Positions 24,420-35,526 of a stretch of 64,000 nt of DNA are shown piece by piece. Below the pieces are notes generated by a model. That model was not told the origin of the DNA, searched no databases, and saw only the letters and a program-made list of their open reading frames with translations. Origin of the DNA: Utricularia gibba (lineage: Eukaryota > Streptophyta > Magnoliopsida > Lamiales > Lentibulariaceae); contig NEEC01000018.1 of the NCBI GenBank assembly GCA_002189035.1, positions 744,001-808,000 on the forward strand. The letters run 5' to 3'. Numbering within the stretch: the first letter of the stretch is position 1; each line of letters begins with the position of its first letter. Position numbers and translations under genes: made by a program.

Positions 24420-26860
24420 AATTAAGGATGTTATGGTGAACGAACAATTCACGTTCAAATCACTTTCGATTCGATTAAAATCGTTTATTTTCTTTTGAAT
24501 AGTATAATTGAACGAATATAAACAAAATTTATGTTTCATTACTTAAATGAAAGAACATAAATGAATAATTGAACATAATCAAACATAATTGAGCATATTT
24601 AATTATATATATAAGGTATTAATTGTATAACAAATAACATATCAAATATTAAATTAAAAAAACTTTCCCCTTACCTTGCAACCCTAGTGCACAGCACCCT
24701 CCATTCCCATCCATTCCATTCAACCAAATACCCCAACTAATATTGTTTATAAGTGAAGATTGATGAGGTGATGTGATGATTATTCATTTTTTCTTAGATT
24801 TTGTAGTATATTAAACCAATTAGTATAACCCCGACTTCATTATCCATCAATGTTTTATTCTATTCTTTCAATTCGAAAAAAACATGCTCTGATGCATATA
24901 TACTTTAACTTTTTTGTTTCTCATTATTTGATTATTTTTACAGTGATATGAATACACGAATTTCTTCAGCTGAGGAAGAGGAAGAGGAAGAGAATCTGAA
25001 AGGAAAAGAAGTAGAAAAGCCTTTTGAAAAAAGACAAAGAAAGAAGTCATCCAAAATATAGGAGACAATGAAGGAAGTTATTAACAAAAATGGCTCAAAA
25101 ATTACAAAATGCACATTATGCAAACAACAATTTAATCTGTCAGCATGTTGAACAACAACTTAGTTGCTTAGACACTTGAAAGATTGTGTTCCAAGATATG
25201 AACGCATGATTCAAAGGAAAAATTTACATCAATGGCTACTGTCTTTTTCTAGTAATGGTATTTCTAATCCCTTATCTTTTAATTATGATCATGCTAAAGT
25301 GAGGAAACTTGATGCTCATATGATTCTTGCTCATGAGTATCCTTTTAAAATGATGGAGCATGTGGTTTTTAACAAGTTCTTGAATACAATTTCCTCACTT
25401 TATGTTAAAATTACTAGACAAGAAGTGAAAAATGATTGTCATGCTATTTATAAATTAGAAAAAAACAAGTTAAAGATATTGTTGAAGGATATAGAGAGAA
25501 TTTCCATACAACTGATTTGTGGAAATCTGGTTAGAAACTACAATATATGGTTGTAACATGATATTTTTTGAATCGTTATTGGAGCTTACAAAAACGTGTG
25601 TTGAATTTTTGCAATCTACCACCTCCCCATAAAGGAGTTATTATTAAAGAATGGTTATATGTGATCAATTATTTTACTAATTGGAGGATTGAAAATAAAG
25701 TATGAAGTATCACAATTGATAATGCTGCTTATAACAATGTATGCATACGACTGCTCAAAGAGAGCTTTTTGATGGAAAAGAATTTTTCTATTAAAAGTAA
25801 GTTATTTCATGTTCGTTGTTGTACTCATATATTAAATCTTTTGGTACAAGATGGTTTTGAATGAAATTGGTGATGTTGTTGTTTGTATTAGAGATAGACT
25901 CAAATATTTGAATAGTTCAGAGGGTTGTTTGATAGAATTTGGAAAGATAAAAAAAAGGTACAATTGCCTATCAGAAAATTGATTTTGGATTGCTGTACTA
26001 GATGGAATTCTACATATATGACGTTGTCATCTAATATTTTTTTCACAAAGCTTTGTAAATTGAAAGAACTTTTGGTTGAGAAAAGTTTAGATCCTAATGC
26101 TCATGTGAGGGCTATGGCTTTCAATATGAGTTTGAAATTGATAAATATTGGGGTGAATGCAATATGGTAATTGCATTAGAAGTAGTTTTAGATCCTAGAT
26201 TTGAATTGGAGCTGTTGGAATTTATTTTTCCAATATTGTATGAGGAGGATAAGACACATGAGAAGATTGAGGAAGTCAAGAAAGTATTGATTGATTTATA
26301 CAATGAGTATGCACTGTCTTATACAACATCTGAATCTACTTAGGTAGAAACTCATCTGTCAATATCAGATAATATGTCTAGTAGAAGATCAGATTATAAG
26401 CCAAAAATTGTAACTAGCATGACGAGGCTTGCTTGCTTTAGAAAAAAACTAGTATCTCAGTTTTTGGAGAAGTTAGACTTAGAAGTCTACTTGTCAAATG
26501 ATACTATTCCTTGTGATCTTAGTGATGCGAATGTTGCATCAAAGTTTGATATTTTGAATTGGTGGAAAATAAATTTTGTGAAATATCCTATCTTAGCCAA
26601 CATTGTAAGACATATTTTGGTTACTTCTATGATATCAGTTGCATTAGAAGCTACTTTCAATGCTTGTGGTCGAGTTATTGATGATTTTCGATTAAATTTA
26701 TCAATTGAAACTGATGAGATGTTACTTTATGCTAGTGATTGAGTAAAAGAAATTCATGAAATAAAGAAATCTACATATGTAAGTAATATTACTTTTCATA
26801 TTTAATTCAATATATTTAAATATTTAGTTTAGTAAAAATCATATTTTTGTGAAGCAGATC
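24420..26860 (+). mobile_element. hAT transposon with BED-finger transposase, inserted in Copia-1
   Basis: The element lies between the Copia-1 protease (ending near 24410) and the Copia-1 gag (starting near 26865). Borders are set by where Copia coding similarity stops on each side. Terminal repeats and an 8-bp duplication were not found by eye. The first ~450 bases are non-coding, with a GAACGAA...TTCGATTC-rich stretch. Confidence 0.68.
24949..26742 (+). pseudogene. hAT transposase (RICESLEEPER/Ac-like), broken
   Basis: N-terminal acidic/basic stretch, then a BED-type zinc finger relic: CTLCKQQFN (about 25110-25136), with LLRHLKDC (about 25164-25187) supplying the His and Cys. The middle block includes RKLDAHMILAHEYPFKMMEH (about 25300-25350) and a WNSTYMTL motif (about 26006-26029), both typical of plant hAT transposases. 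The C-terminal hAT dimerisation region holds FDILNWWKINFVKYPILANI (about 26540-26600) and ACGRVIDDF (about 26662-26688). The stop after 25555 and several later frame breaks show it is a pseudogene. Such transposases cut and paste by a DDE mechanism. Confidence 0.82.
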
Positions 26861-26864
26861 GGAT

Positions 26865-27295
26865 TTCAACGAGAACAAGAGAGTTGTGATAGCAGCACAA
26901 GTGTGAGAAAGTAGTTGCTTCAAGTCGTTGGCAAGATAGTCTGAGAAACTAGCAATACTTTGTCCACGTACCATTTCCATATTCTCAAATAGTTGTCACG
27001 TCATGGCTTTTTCCAGGACTAGCATTTGCTGGTTTTCCAAGCTTCCAGAGGCTTGGAACTGTTGCTAATGGGATCATAGGTGTCATTTACCACTGCATGA
27101 TCTAGCAGGGATTGAGCTTGGTTGATTTCAAGCTTCCCTTGCTTCATCCGTAGTGGGAGAGTCTTGTTGATCGTGATCAAAGACATCCTGGAGTTTGCAT
27201 GCTCGAAAATAGATGGCCATTTTCTTTGACCATTTGATGTATTTTGTAGAGTATCCATCAAATGTAGGGAGAGGTTGTGAGAATATGTTTTCCAT
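26865..27295 (-). pseudogene. Copia-1 gag remnant
   Basis: Starts ATG at 27295 with MENIFSQPLPTFDGYSTKYI, followed by KWSKKMAIYFRACKL. This is the pattern of plant Copia gag (F.G..Y..W...M...F). Several stops follow, then the FENMEMVRGQSIASFSDYL block of the gag helical region. It lies just inside the 5' LTR and on the far side of the hAT element from the rest of the polyprotein. Confidence 0.75.
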
Positions 27296-27374
27296 GGATG
27301 TTATGAGAATAAAAATAGAAGGTTTTTGTATGTGGGTTGAGCTTCACGTCAGGTTCACCATAATTGAGTTTGAG

Positions 27375-27732
27375 TGTAAGACTAGTAGTAAAGAACTCTT
27401 TTAGTAATCTTGAGAATTGTAAATGTACAATGGTTACAATATCAATTTATACCTTAAGGATATAAGCATTATCATACTAAAAAAGGTTGTTACTTTGTCC
27501 TCATTAGCTTGACTGTCTTTAGCTATTGGCTAGTATTACTAAGTTTGGCATCACTTTTGAGTTTGGGTGTTCATGACTTAATTTGGGCCAAGAACAATTA
27601 GACCCAAGGGCTTGAGAGTGTCATATTTCTTCTTCTTCGCATCGCGACCACGATCATAGTGAGCTTTTCTTCCTTTTTGAAATACCTTGGATGACTCATA
27701 TGAGTACTTGCTTGGATTATCACATTCTAATA
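27375..27732 (-). repeat. 5' LTR of Copia-1
   Basis: About 358 bp, pairing with the split LTR at 17588-17721 plus 21170-21244. The left end reads TGTAAGACTAG. The right end reads CACATTCTAATA, where the partner has ...TAACA, so the terminal CA is mutated to TA. It sits immediately outside the gag start. No canonical initiator-Met primer-binding site is seen next to it. Confidence 0.7.
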
Positions 27733-28259
27733 GAAACCATCATGATGGAAAACCACGAAGTTGAGGGAGCTCACCAGAGAAATATGTTTCATAAAGAAAA
27801 AAAAAGAGATTTACAATGAGTGCAATAGATACAGAATGTTATTCTTCAAATTTGGGCTCCTATTTATAGAAAAGCTCTCGTCGATTGATTTTGAAAGGGT
27901 CAGCTATTTTCTGCATTTTCTAGGATATGCTTGATCTTGTGTGTGGTCTTTTTGACAGATAATCGTCGCTTGCTCTGAATTCCTTCAATTCAGTTGTTTT
28001 TCAAATTGTCTTAGAGCGAATGGGGTCTGATGCAACCCTTTTTCTGTCCCCTTCAAGTATGTGACTGCTTCAGATTGTCGTAGGTCAATTTGTACTGATG
28101 TCCCTTTTAGTTCAATCAAGATTGCCGATTTAAACCGATCTTTCGATTCTCCCCTCGAGTTTAATACCTCTAAACCCTACTTGGTCTTTTTGCCCTCCTG
28201 GTTATACAGTGCCGTTTTTTGGCACCATCAGAAAATTTTGTTCTTCTTTCCAATTAACA
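27733..28259 (+). repeat. Right part of the 5' LTR of Copia-2
   Basis: It ends CAATTAACA directly before a primer-binding site at 28260. The end of the 3' LTR at 30380 reads CAAATTAACA, so the two LTR ends agree. With 17339-17587 it would give a ~776-bp LTR. A TATA-type word (CTATTTATAG) lies near 27870 on this strand. The open frame at 28061-28291 is not a known protein. Confidence 0.6.
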
Positions 28260-28272
28260 TGGTATTAGAGTC
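28260..28272 (+). other. Copia-2 primer-binding site
   Basis: TGGTATTAGAGTC differs at two positions from the usual initiator-Met tRNA site TGGTATCAGAGCC. It directly follows the LTR end. Confidence 0.75.
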
Positions 28273-28283
28273 ATCAATCTTCA

Positions 28284-30228
28284 ATGAGTGACGATCATGA
28301 GATCTACAAGGTTATGGCAGAGGATGCTAAGAAGGCCTTCACCAATGGTTTAAGAAACTGCTTTCATGGCTATGTAGTCCCACCATGTAAAATTTGAAGC
28401 TTCTAAAAATTAGTTTTCAATGCCCTTTCAACTCCTATCAAGAGATCATCTTGAACTTTTTCTCACATCAACACAATTATGAGTGATAACTATGATGAAT
28501 GGACAAAAGCAATTTGAAAAGTGTTGAGGGCCAAGCGAAAATTCAGCCATCTAGATGGGAGTGTTTCGGAGAGTCCATTTTTTGTATCTCTCAAAGATTA
28601 GGAGCAAATCAACTCAATCATGGTATCATGATTGCTAAACACAATTGAACATGGCCTCTGATCAACTATTAGCTTTACGGCTCTTATGAAACCTCTCTAG
28701 GATGACTTGAAAGAATGATTTTAGACTAGTAATGATCCTCTTCTTCATTGGATTAAAAAAGATTTGGTGAATTTTCACCAACCTAGTGAAAGCGTTCTTC
28801 AATACTTTGGGCATTCAACAAAGTGATGGGATGAATATATTCACTTGGACAACTTGCCGCCATGAGAGTGCAATAACTGCAAATATAATTTGAATCTAAA
28901 ACTAACTAGAAAGTGTGAGGCTTACAAAATGGATGAATTTCTTATGGGGCTCAATAATTCAAATTGTGGGATTGTTTGCTCTCAAATTCTGAGTGATTGA
29001 ACCCATTAGCACTTTCAATCAAGTTTACAATTGAGTTATTCAGGAGCAACATTGAAATTTAAAGAAATTTGACTTGGGAAGAGCCAATTGTGTTAGTTGC
29101 ACACCACTTATCTAAAAATTTTCCTCCTCGACAATCAACAAGTGATGTGTCATGTGAAATATGTGATTTTACTACACACATACAAGACGAGTACTTCATG
29201 TTTCATGACTATTCGGATTGATGGGGCCATTGTCTCGGTATGCATTTAATGAGCACGACATATTGATACAAATGGGGGGGAGGGGGGGGGAAACACCATG
29301 GTAAAATAGCAAACCTCTTGCTAGGGAGAGAGTCATGATGGTGGTCACAATTACTTGGTATCAATTCAATCAAACCAATTCAAAAAAATATCTCATGCAC
29401 TATTTTCATATGAAGGGTTTGGGAAATTTTCTTTATAGGAATTAAAGTTGCACATAGTACAAGTGGAATATAACAAAGTCAATACATGCTCTTGACAGCC
29501 TTATTGAAGTGGAAGGAAAAGAGTCAAATTGGCTCTCACTCCAATGGAAGAAAATCATCAACTAGCCACATTGGATGCTCCAAAGATGAATGAATGTAAG
29601 AAGTATCATTGCTTGGTTTGTAGGTTAATATATCTCACTTGCACTAACATGATCTTAACTATTTTGTCTCAAATCCTTCACAAGCTCATTTTGGATCATT
29701 AGCTAGGGGCGTTGAGTGTTGTACAATGCTTTGGATTAATCAAAGGGTCCTTCTTGAAGGATGCAACAATATTTGATTGAAAGCTTATTGTGACTTAAAT
29801 TATGAGAGTTATTCTCTCACCAGGCATTCGGTGAGAAGCAATGTTGAAAAGTTTGAATGCTTTATTATTGCTTGGAAAACAACAAAATAGTTTATCATTT
29901 CTTGTTCTTATGCCTAAGTTGAGTATCATGTGATGCCCATGGTAGTATATGAATTGAAATGGCTTGTAATGTTGCTTGATGATCTTAGTGTAAAAAATGC
30001 AAAGCTTATTCCTCTTCATTGTGATAATTAGATAGCTATTTATATCTCTACTAATCTGATATTTTATAAATGCATCAAACACATCGAAGTTGACTAGTGG
30101 CTTCTACTCATATGCGTTCTAAAAATCAAGTTGTATACATGTTTACATAAGCTTTGGGATATTCTTTGCTTTACAATTTTCTTGGCAACCTCAATGTTCA
30201 AAACATGCAAGCACCTGTTTGAGGAGGC
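28284..30228 (+). pseudogene. Copia-2 gag and RNase H remnants, pol largely deleted
   Basis: An ATG at 28284 opens a short frame (MSDDHEIYKVMAEDAKKAF). A gag-like region follows (DEWTKAI, RAKRKFSHLDGS, WIKKDLVNFHQPSES, YKMDEFLMGLNNSNC) at about 28490-28960, with many stops. A 12-G/A/9-G tract sits at 29274-29291. From about 29600 on there are relics of the Copia RT/RNase H end (CRLIYLTCTN, a degenerate ADxHTKALG-like region near 30140, LNVQN) up to 30228. Protease, integrase and most of RT are missing, so the element has a large internal deletion. Confidence 0.65.
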
Positions 30229-30380
30229 TAAAAATATACGAATATATGATCTCGTTGCCAAGATTGCATCATATTTACCAATTGACCTAGTTAGATTTCT
30301 TTGTATCTATAACACTTATCAAATCGATGGAATGTAAACACTTTTGATTCTGAAAACTTTATTTTTTTTTCAAATTAACA
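30229..30380 (+). repeat. 3' LTR of Copia-2, internally deleted
   Basis: It starts after GAGGAGGC and matches 17339-17470 for about 120 bases. It then jumps to CAAATTAACA, the LTR end seen at 28250-28259. Only the two ends of the LTR are left, giving 152 bp. Confidence 0.6.
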
Positions 30381-30999
30381 CTTCCACAATGCACACCTCT
30401 AAATACCCTTTACTTGGGCTTTTATATGAGTCCATGAACATCCACAACAAAACAAAGTAGTAGTCCACTAATTATTAATTACATTAAAAAAGATTAGATT
30501 TAATTGATTGTTAATAATTAATAATATATTATATATACTTAATTATATCATTTTAATGTTCTAAAAAAATTATTTACTCTAATACTCATCTACTAATACT
30601 CAAATGATTCACCCCTACTTCGTCGTGGGATTCTTTCCCCTGTGGTGGGCTGTGATGGAGACCCGAATCCATTTCCATCTTGGGCCTCTCTCATCCCCCG
30701 GATCCGTTTGGTGTCTGTAAGGAAATCTTGTTATGAACTTTCATCTGTTTGTTGACCTGACGGAAGTCAAGTATCTTGTTTTCGTAGTGAAGTCGACTCA
30801 CAACTCCACTTTATCACGTGCATGCTTTTTTTGCTCTTTCATTTGCGATGCTTTTTGGGTTAAACCTAAAACCCTAGCTACTTCATAGTGTAGAAACAAT
30901 ATAAGCTGGAGGAAAAGAAACGACAAGTTCCAATATCACAGCACACAAGCTCCAGAAACGGAAATAGGAACGCACCGAGGCTCAACTCGCACACATGTT
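30381..30999. other. Spacer downstream of the methyltransferase gene
   Basis: About 620 bases between the transposon nest and the stop codon of the minus-strand methyltransferase gene. The right-hand part is probably its 3' UTR and terminator region. The stretch 30640-30760 is richer in GC (ACCCGAATCC, CCCCGGATCC) but shows no feature that I recognise. Confidence 0.55.
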
Positions 31000-32533
31000 T
31001 CATTTCATAGCAGAGATCAGGACGAACCCTCGATTCCTGAAGCACTTGTAGTTGACGAAGCCAGCAGACGCACAGAGATCCTGCAGCTCCTGCTCCGATC
31101 TGAAGAATCGGAACACCTGATACTTGGATAATCGAACATCCTTCTCCTGCAACAAATTTGCATCATACTTGTAAACACTGGAAAAAAATGAAGTAAAACT
31201 GTTGCAAACACTGATTAACTATCTACCCGTTTCGGAGGGAAGAAACAGCACAAGGCTCCATCGAGAATAACTGTTGTTGCGACAAAGACCCCTCCTGGTT
31301 TGAGCACACGCCTGATTTCCTGAACCTGTGAGTTAATAAGCGTAACTTAGGGATCATCGTGGGTCACCATCAGTTATATGGAACGAATGTCCCACAGGGG
31401 TTGCAGAAGGTGGGACGATTCCCATTCGCAACATGCATGGTTCACAGAATAAAAAAATAGATAAATCTTCACCCATGTTCGTGCACAGGCATCAGTTCAT
31501 ATTGTTGCCCAATATGAATGTTGCTAAAAGTCCCAATCTGGATTACTTACGGCGGATGATGGAGAAGGCCAGCAATGCAGAGCTGCACCCGCGTGAACAG
31601 CGTCAATACTACTTGAAGCAAAGGGAAGCCTGGAGATGTCGGCTCTAACAAGAATAATCTTCCTGTTACATCCATGATACACAGAACTTGTTTCAGACAA
31701 AGAACTGTTTGGTTTTAACAAAGAAGGTGTTTGATTTTCATGTGCATACTCTTCAGGGAAGTTCTTCTCCCGCTTGATGAAATCATAACATTGCTGCAGC
31801 ATCGCCTCGGAGAAATCCAAGGCAATAACCTTACTGAAGAGCCCACTCCGAGCGAAGCGCCTGGATAACAAGCCACTCCCGCAGCTCGCATCAAGGATAA
31901 CGCCTGTCCCTGATACCGGCTTCAAGTACTCCTTCATCAACTCCAACTGCTCTCACAAACATAGAGATTCCATTCAGTTTCGTTTTACAGTAAAATGGTT
32001 AGTCTGTTATCGTGTGTTATTCTGCTTTTGTCAAGAAACGTAAAGGGTAAAAGGCACCTCCTTTTCGGCGCCAGGAAAACCCCATATCGGCGAAAAGCTC
32101 TGCCTCCAGCCGCGCTCATAGATAAACGAGATAATTGGGAATCTGAAAAACTGAGCTGACATTTCAACCGCACGACCTCCGCGACCTCCACCGCCACCGC
32201 CGCTGGATATCATATCGAGATGCGAACCCCGGCCGGAGAAAGATTTATCGCAAGATTTGCATTCCAAAGTTGATCGACATGCAGATTCCCTGAGAAAAAC
32301 AAAACCACATATTTCAAGATTGAACAAGTTCTCCATTGCTCGCTAAAGACGTGTACGTACAGAGAGAAGTTAAGACTGAGATCTCCCTTGGATGTAAAAG
32401 GCTGAGAGCAAAAAGGGCAAGCTAGAACACAAGCCCCGGTTTTCAACTTGTCGTCGGGCACAGCGGCCGGAGAAGGCACATGCGTTTTCTCAGCCGGAGG
32501 AGCGGAGGAAATCGCCGCCGCAAAACTCCCCAT
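31000..32533 (-). CDS. Plastid-type SAM-dependent methyltransferase (At1g78140/At2g41040-like), 5 exons
   Basis: Exons in coding order: 32533-32361, 32289-32058, 31946-31551, 31325-31227, 31146-31000. They join in phase to 348 aa. Four cysteines form a zinc-ribbon-like module ahead of the enzyme domain: C39 and C42 (ACPFC), and C68 and C71 (ECKSC). The class I methyltransferase domain has SAM motif I LDASCGSG (153-160), VIALDFS, ADISRLPFASSS, the family signature HAGAALHCWPSPSSA, and RRVLKPGGVFVATT. The N-terminus is Ala/Ser/Pro-rich, fitting plastid import. This matches a plant family of predicted chloroplast methyltransferases, with no substrate proven that I know of. A Gly-rich insert (SSGGGGGGRGG) follows the zinc module. 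The start is the first ATG after the in-frame TTG at 32665. Confidence 0.93.
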
Positions 32534-33329
32534 GACATGAATGTGGCGAGCAGCAGCGGAGAGCAGTAAATAAAGAGCAGGCTTTTGGCCAAGAGAGAAC
32601 TGGCGCTTGCTCAGGTCATTTGATGCGCAGCCTGTGGTGGAAACTGGAAACAAGGTTACTTGCAAAATCTATCAATTTCTTTGTCGCAGATCTACAGCCC
32701 AATCTAAACAGTACAAAAGTGCCCATCCCCTCGACACATCAACATGGGAGAATTTTGCGACAATGATGTCATCATGGGATGATGCCCAACTTGTAATTTT
32801 ACCAAAAACAACGATTATTTTGAGCAACTAATCTATTTCCACAAAACTAAAATAATTTTTAAATATGTTTAACACAATTTTTGCGGGTCAAAGAATACGT
32901 TAAGTTTAATTTATAGATTAATATTAGTTTAGAGTTACATTAATATAAATTTTAAAAAATATATTTTTTGGTATACATACTAAAGAATAAATTGAATATA
33001 AAAATAATGATAATTTGAATAATTTAAAAAAATTAAAAATCTTAATGAAAAAATTACAATACACAATATAACTCCTGACTTATTAAATAACTCGTTTTTT
33101 TAATTTTTATTTCATTTTACTTTTCACATATTAAATTTAAATTTGCATATTTATTATTATTTATTTTGTTTAATTGGTTGATTTCTAATTCTCTAGCATG
33201 GTTTCTAATTCAGGATAATTTTTCATTTTTTATCAAAATTAATGAAGATGGTGTAAATTATAAAAGCAGGGTTATTATGAATAATCATCCTCACGACACA
33301 AAATTTAAAAAATCATTTCTTTCCAAAAT
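32534..33329. other. Methyltransferase upstream region and AT-rich spacer
   Basis: The first ~300 bases are not especially AT-rich and should hold the 5' UTR and promoter of the methyltransferase gene. They include GACAATGATGTCATCATGGG, with an overlapping ATGATGTCATCAT palindrome at about 32762-32774, a bZIP-like site. From 32830 the DNA is low-complexity A/T. The small frame at 33166-33369 is not a known protein. Confidence 0.5.
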
Positions 33330-34075
33330 TTGTTTTATATTATTGATACAAATTATATATAATAAATAATAATAATAAATATCAAAATTATATTTTCTTC
33401 TTTTTTAAATTAATACAAATATAGCTAATGTAATATATTATACTCATATTCATTATTATATAATAATTTCAAAAAAAATTAGAAAATCTACACATTTAAA
33501 TTTAAAAAACATATTTAAAAATGAATTTATTATTAAGGTTTTGATAAAGAATAGTTCTCAAATAAATTTCTATAAATATCTCAATTAACTATATTTATTC
33601 ATTTTTTCATAATTACAAAAAGATTTTAGCTTAAACATATTTGATCACATTCTATCACATTTGAAAATGCAACCTAACACCCCACAATATCTTATAAAAA
33701 TACTATACTTGATAACGCTATTTGATATCATGTAGTATAGCATTTGATAAACTCATAAATATTTTAATCCATAGTGTCATGTAATAATGTATTTTTTAAA
33801 ATTAGATATGTAAATTATTTAAGAAGTTTTTTTTTGAATTATTTCTTTTTTGATCATTTTTAAAAATATATATATAATATTTATTATTTAAAAAATATAT
33901 AACTAATATATTAACTTTTGATTATTTCTTGAGAATATTATGTAGTAATGAATATACGTATAATATATTACATTAATTATATTTTTATTAATTTAAAAAG
34001 AAGAAAATATATTTTATATTATTATTATTGTATATAATTTTGAACAATGGAATATATATTTTTTAATGTAGGATG
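33330..34075. repeat. Long inverted repeat, MITE-like, about 750 bp
   Basis: The left arm (about 33340-33475) and right arm (about 33915-34065) are inverted copies. The left arm has ATATTTTCTTCTTTTTTAAA, and GTAATATATTATACTCATAT further in. The right arm has the complements TTTAAAAAGAAGAAAATATA and ATACGTATAATATATTAC. Arms of roughly 130 bases enclose ~440 bases of A/T-rich DNA without coding frames. Target duplications were not identified. Confidence 0.6.
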
Positions 34076-34084
34076 GCTATTATT

Positions 34085-34260
34085 CAAATAAATTTTAGGA
34101 AGAGGTGATTTTTCAAATTCTGTATTGTAATGTGGGTTTAAATTCCGATACAGACCCTATCTACCTTCTCTGTGGACGCTACTCTGCGGGCAGTCTGCAG
34201 AACTGGAAAGGGTCAACCAGTACATTAAATACTGACTTATTTAACCCCACATTTATTTAT
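34085..34260 (+). other. GC-richer island of unknown nature, possibly a SINE fragment
   Basis: A ~130-base stretch within very AT-rich DNA reads GGGTTTAAATTCCGATACAG, then CTGTGGACGCTACTCTGCGG, GCAGTCTGCAGAACTGGAAA and GGGTCAACCAG. GGTTTAAATTCC is close to the RNA polymerase III box B consensus (GGTTCGANTCC), which would fit a tRNA-derived SINE. No box A or poly-A tail is obvious. I do not recognise a family. Confidence 0.3.
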
Positions 34261-35110
34261 AAATTTTGAAATAAAAAAAATCTCTTGTGTTCGCATTTTG
34301 GGGATACATGTCGTTGACAAAACAATAAAAATATGAAGGATAAGTCAAGGTACATTAGACAATTTATTTTAAATTTAAATTATATGGTTTTTTAATTTAA
34401 AATAAAAATACATTTGATATACAAATTTAATTTATTTGTATAGAATTATTTGTTTAAATGAATGATTTCATATTATAATATGTAAATATCTCTTATACCC
34501 TTCATTCTCAATTCTTCTAATCCCATTCTATTCAAAATAAAAATTATTATCCAACACTCAATTTAAATAAAATGCCTTGTAAGATCTCACACAATAAATT
34601 CAAATTGGAGTCTTTTTTAATATGGCTATAAAAATAATAAATTAATTTCATAAATTATAAATTTATAATATTTGATAATATGACAATTTCAAATTTATTC
34701 ACATTTAACGATAATTTTAATGTCTTTCCAATCACGAACATTGCATCTATAAATGAAAAACTTACATCTCATATCCTAAACCCGAAACCTTATATACAAA
34801 ACATTAACCAAAATCTGAAATTCTAAATTTCAAATCGTGATCCAAATACTTCAAAGGCACAATGCTCAAGTCAACTACTCATGAAAATGAATCTGCAAAA
34901 AGATTCATTCTCTTTATTCACTTATGCATTCATATTGTAGGGCACTTTCCAAACTGCAAAGAAGAGTAGGGCATTTTGCAAACTAATCTTTTTCTAGAAT
35001 GCAGTATACAAAAAGGCCACTATAAATATACAACCATACTCATGGGCATTATTACCACCTTTGTGAATTTGATCATCGTTTCTTAAAAATTGTGAAATTC
35101 AATTACAAAA
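34261..35110. other. AT-rich spacer
   Basis: About 850 bases with dense stops and no repeat or gene that I can support. Confidence 0.65.
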
Positions 35111-35526
35111 TTGAGCACGCAGTGTTTGTTTAAGGATCCAAGCTCCGCCCCCTGCCTGAAGACTGGCTCGCCATGTCCTAAAAGCTTATGTCGCTCCTGG
35201 TTGGACCGGTTCAAACCTCTCATCTGGCACCGCTTGAGACTGTCTACGATTCAATGGCATGGGGCCGGAGTGATGATCCGATCCACATGCGCTGCCCACC
35301 TGCCCGCCGGTGTGGGGTGGGGTGGGGTGGGATTAGAGATAAATGGCAACTTCAACTTGGTCTGTCACCTGCACGGTGCCCGGGGCAGGAGGGCCCTGCG
35401 AAGCCGCAGCCTCACGTTGTATGGGGACAAGCTCACTCCATCCCAATGCCTGCATTCAAACCAGCACTCATAAAGCGCAACAAAGTTTTAGTTCATTTGC
35501 ACAAAAATCATAACTTTTTAAATTAA
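35111..35526. other. GC-rich island with G-quadruplex motif
   Basis: About 400 bases of unusually GC-rich DNA (for example CCGCCCCCTGCCTGAAG, CTGCCCACCTGCCCGCCGG, GCCCGGGGCAGGAGGGCCC), open on the plus strand in two overlapping frames (35111-35473 and 35188-35526). Neither translation looks like a known protein. A GTGGGGTGGGGTGGGGTGGG run at about 35314-35333 has four G-tracts separated by single T, a textbook G-quadruplex pattern. It may be a decayed transposon or an old insertion from elsewhere. I make no call of a gene. Confidence 0.45.

Noticed and set aside
29274-29291. G-rich tract (GGGGGGGAGGGGGGGGG type) as a functional G-quadruplex
   Set aside because: It is a simple slippage tract inside a dead Copia element. 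The regular four-run motif at 35314 is the better case.
35188-35240. tRNA gene suggested by GGTTCAAACC
   Set aside because: No cloverleaf arms, box A or acceptor stem can be drawn around it.
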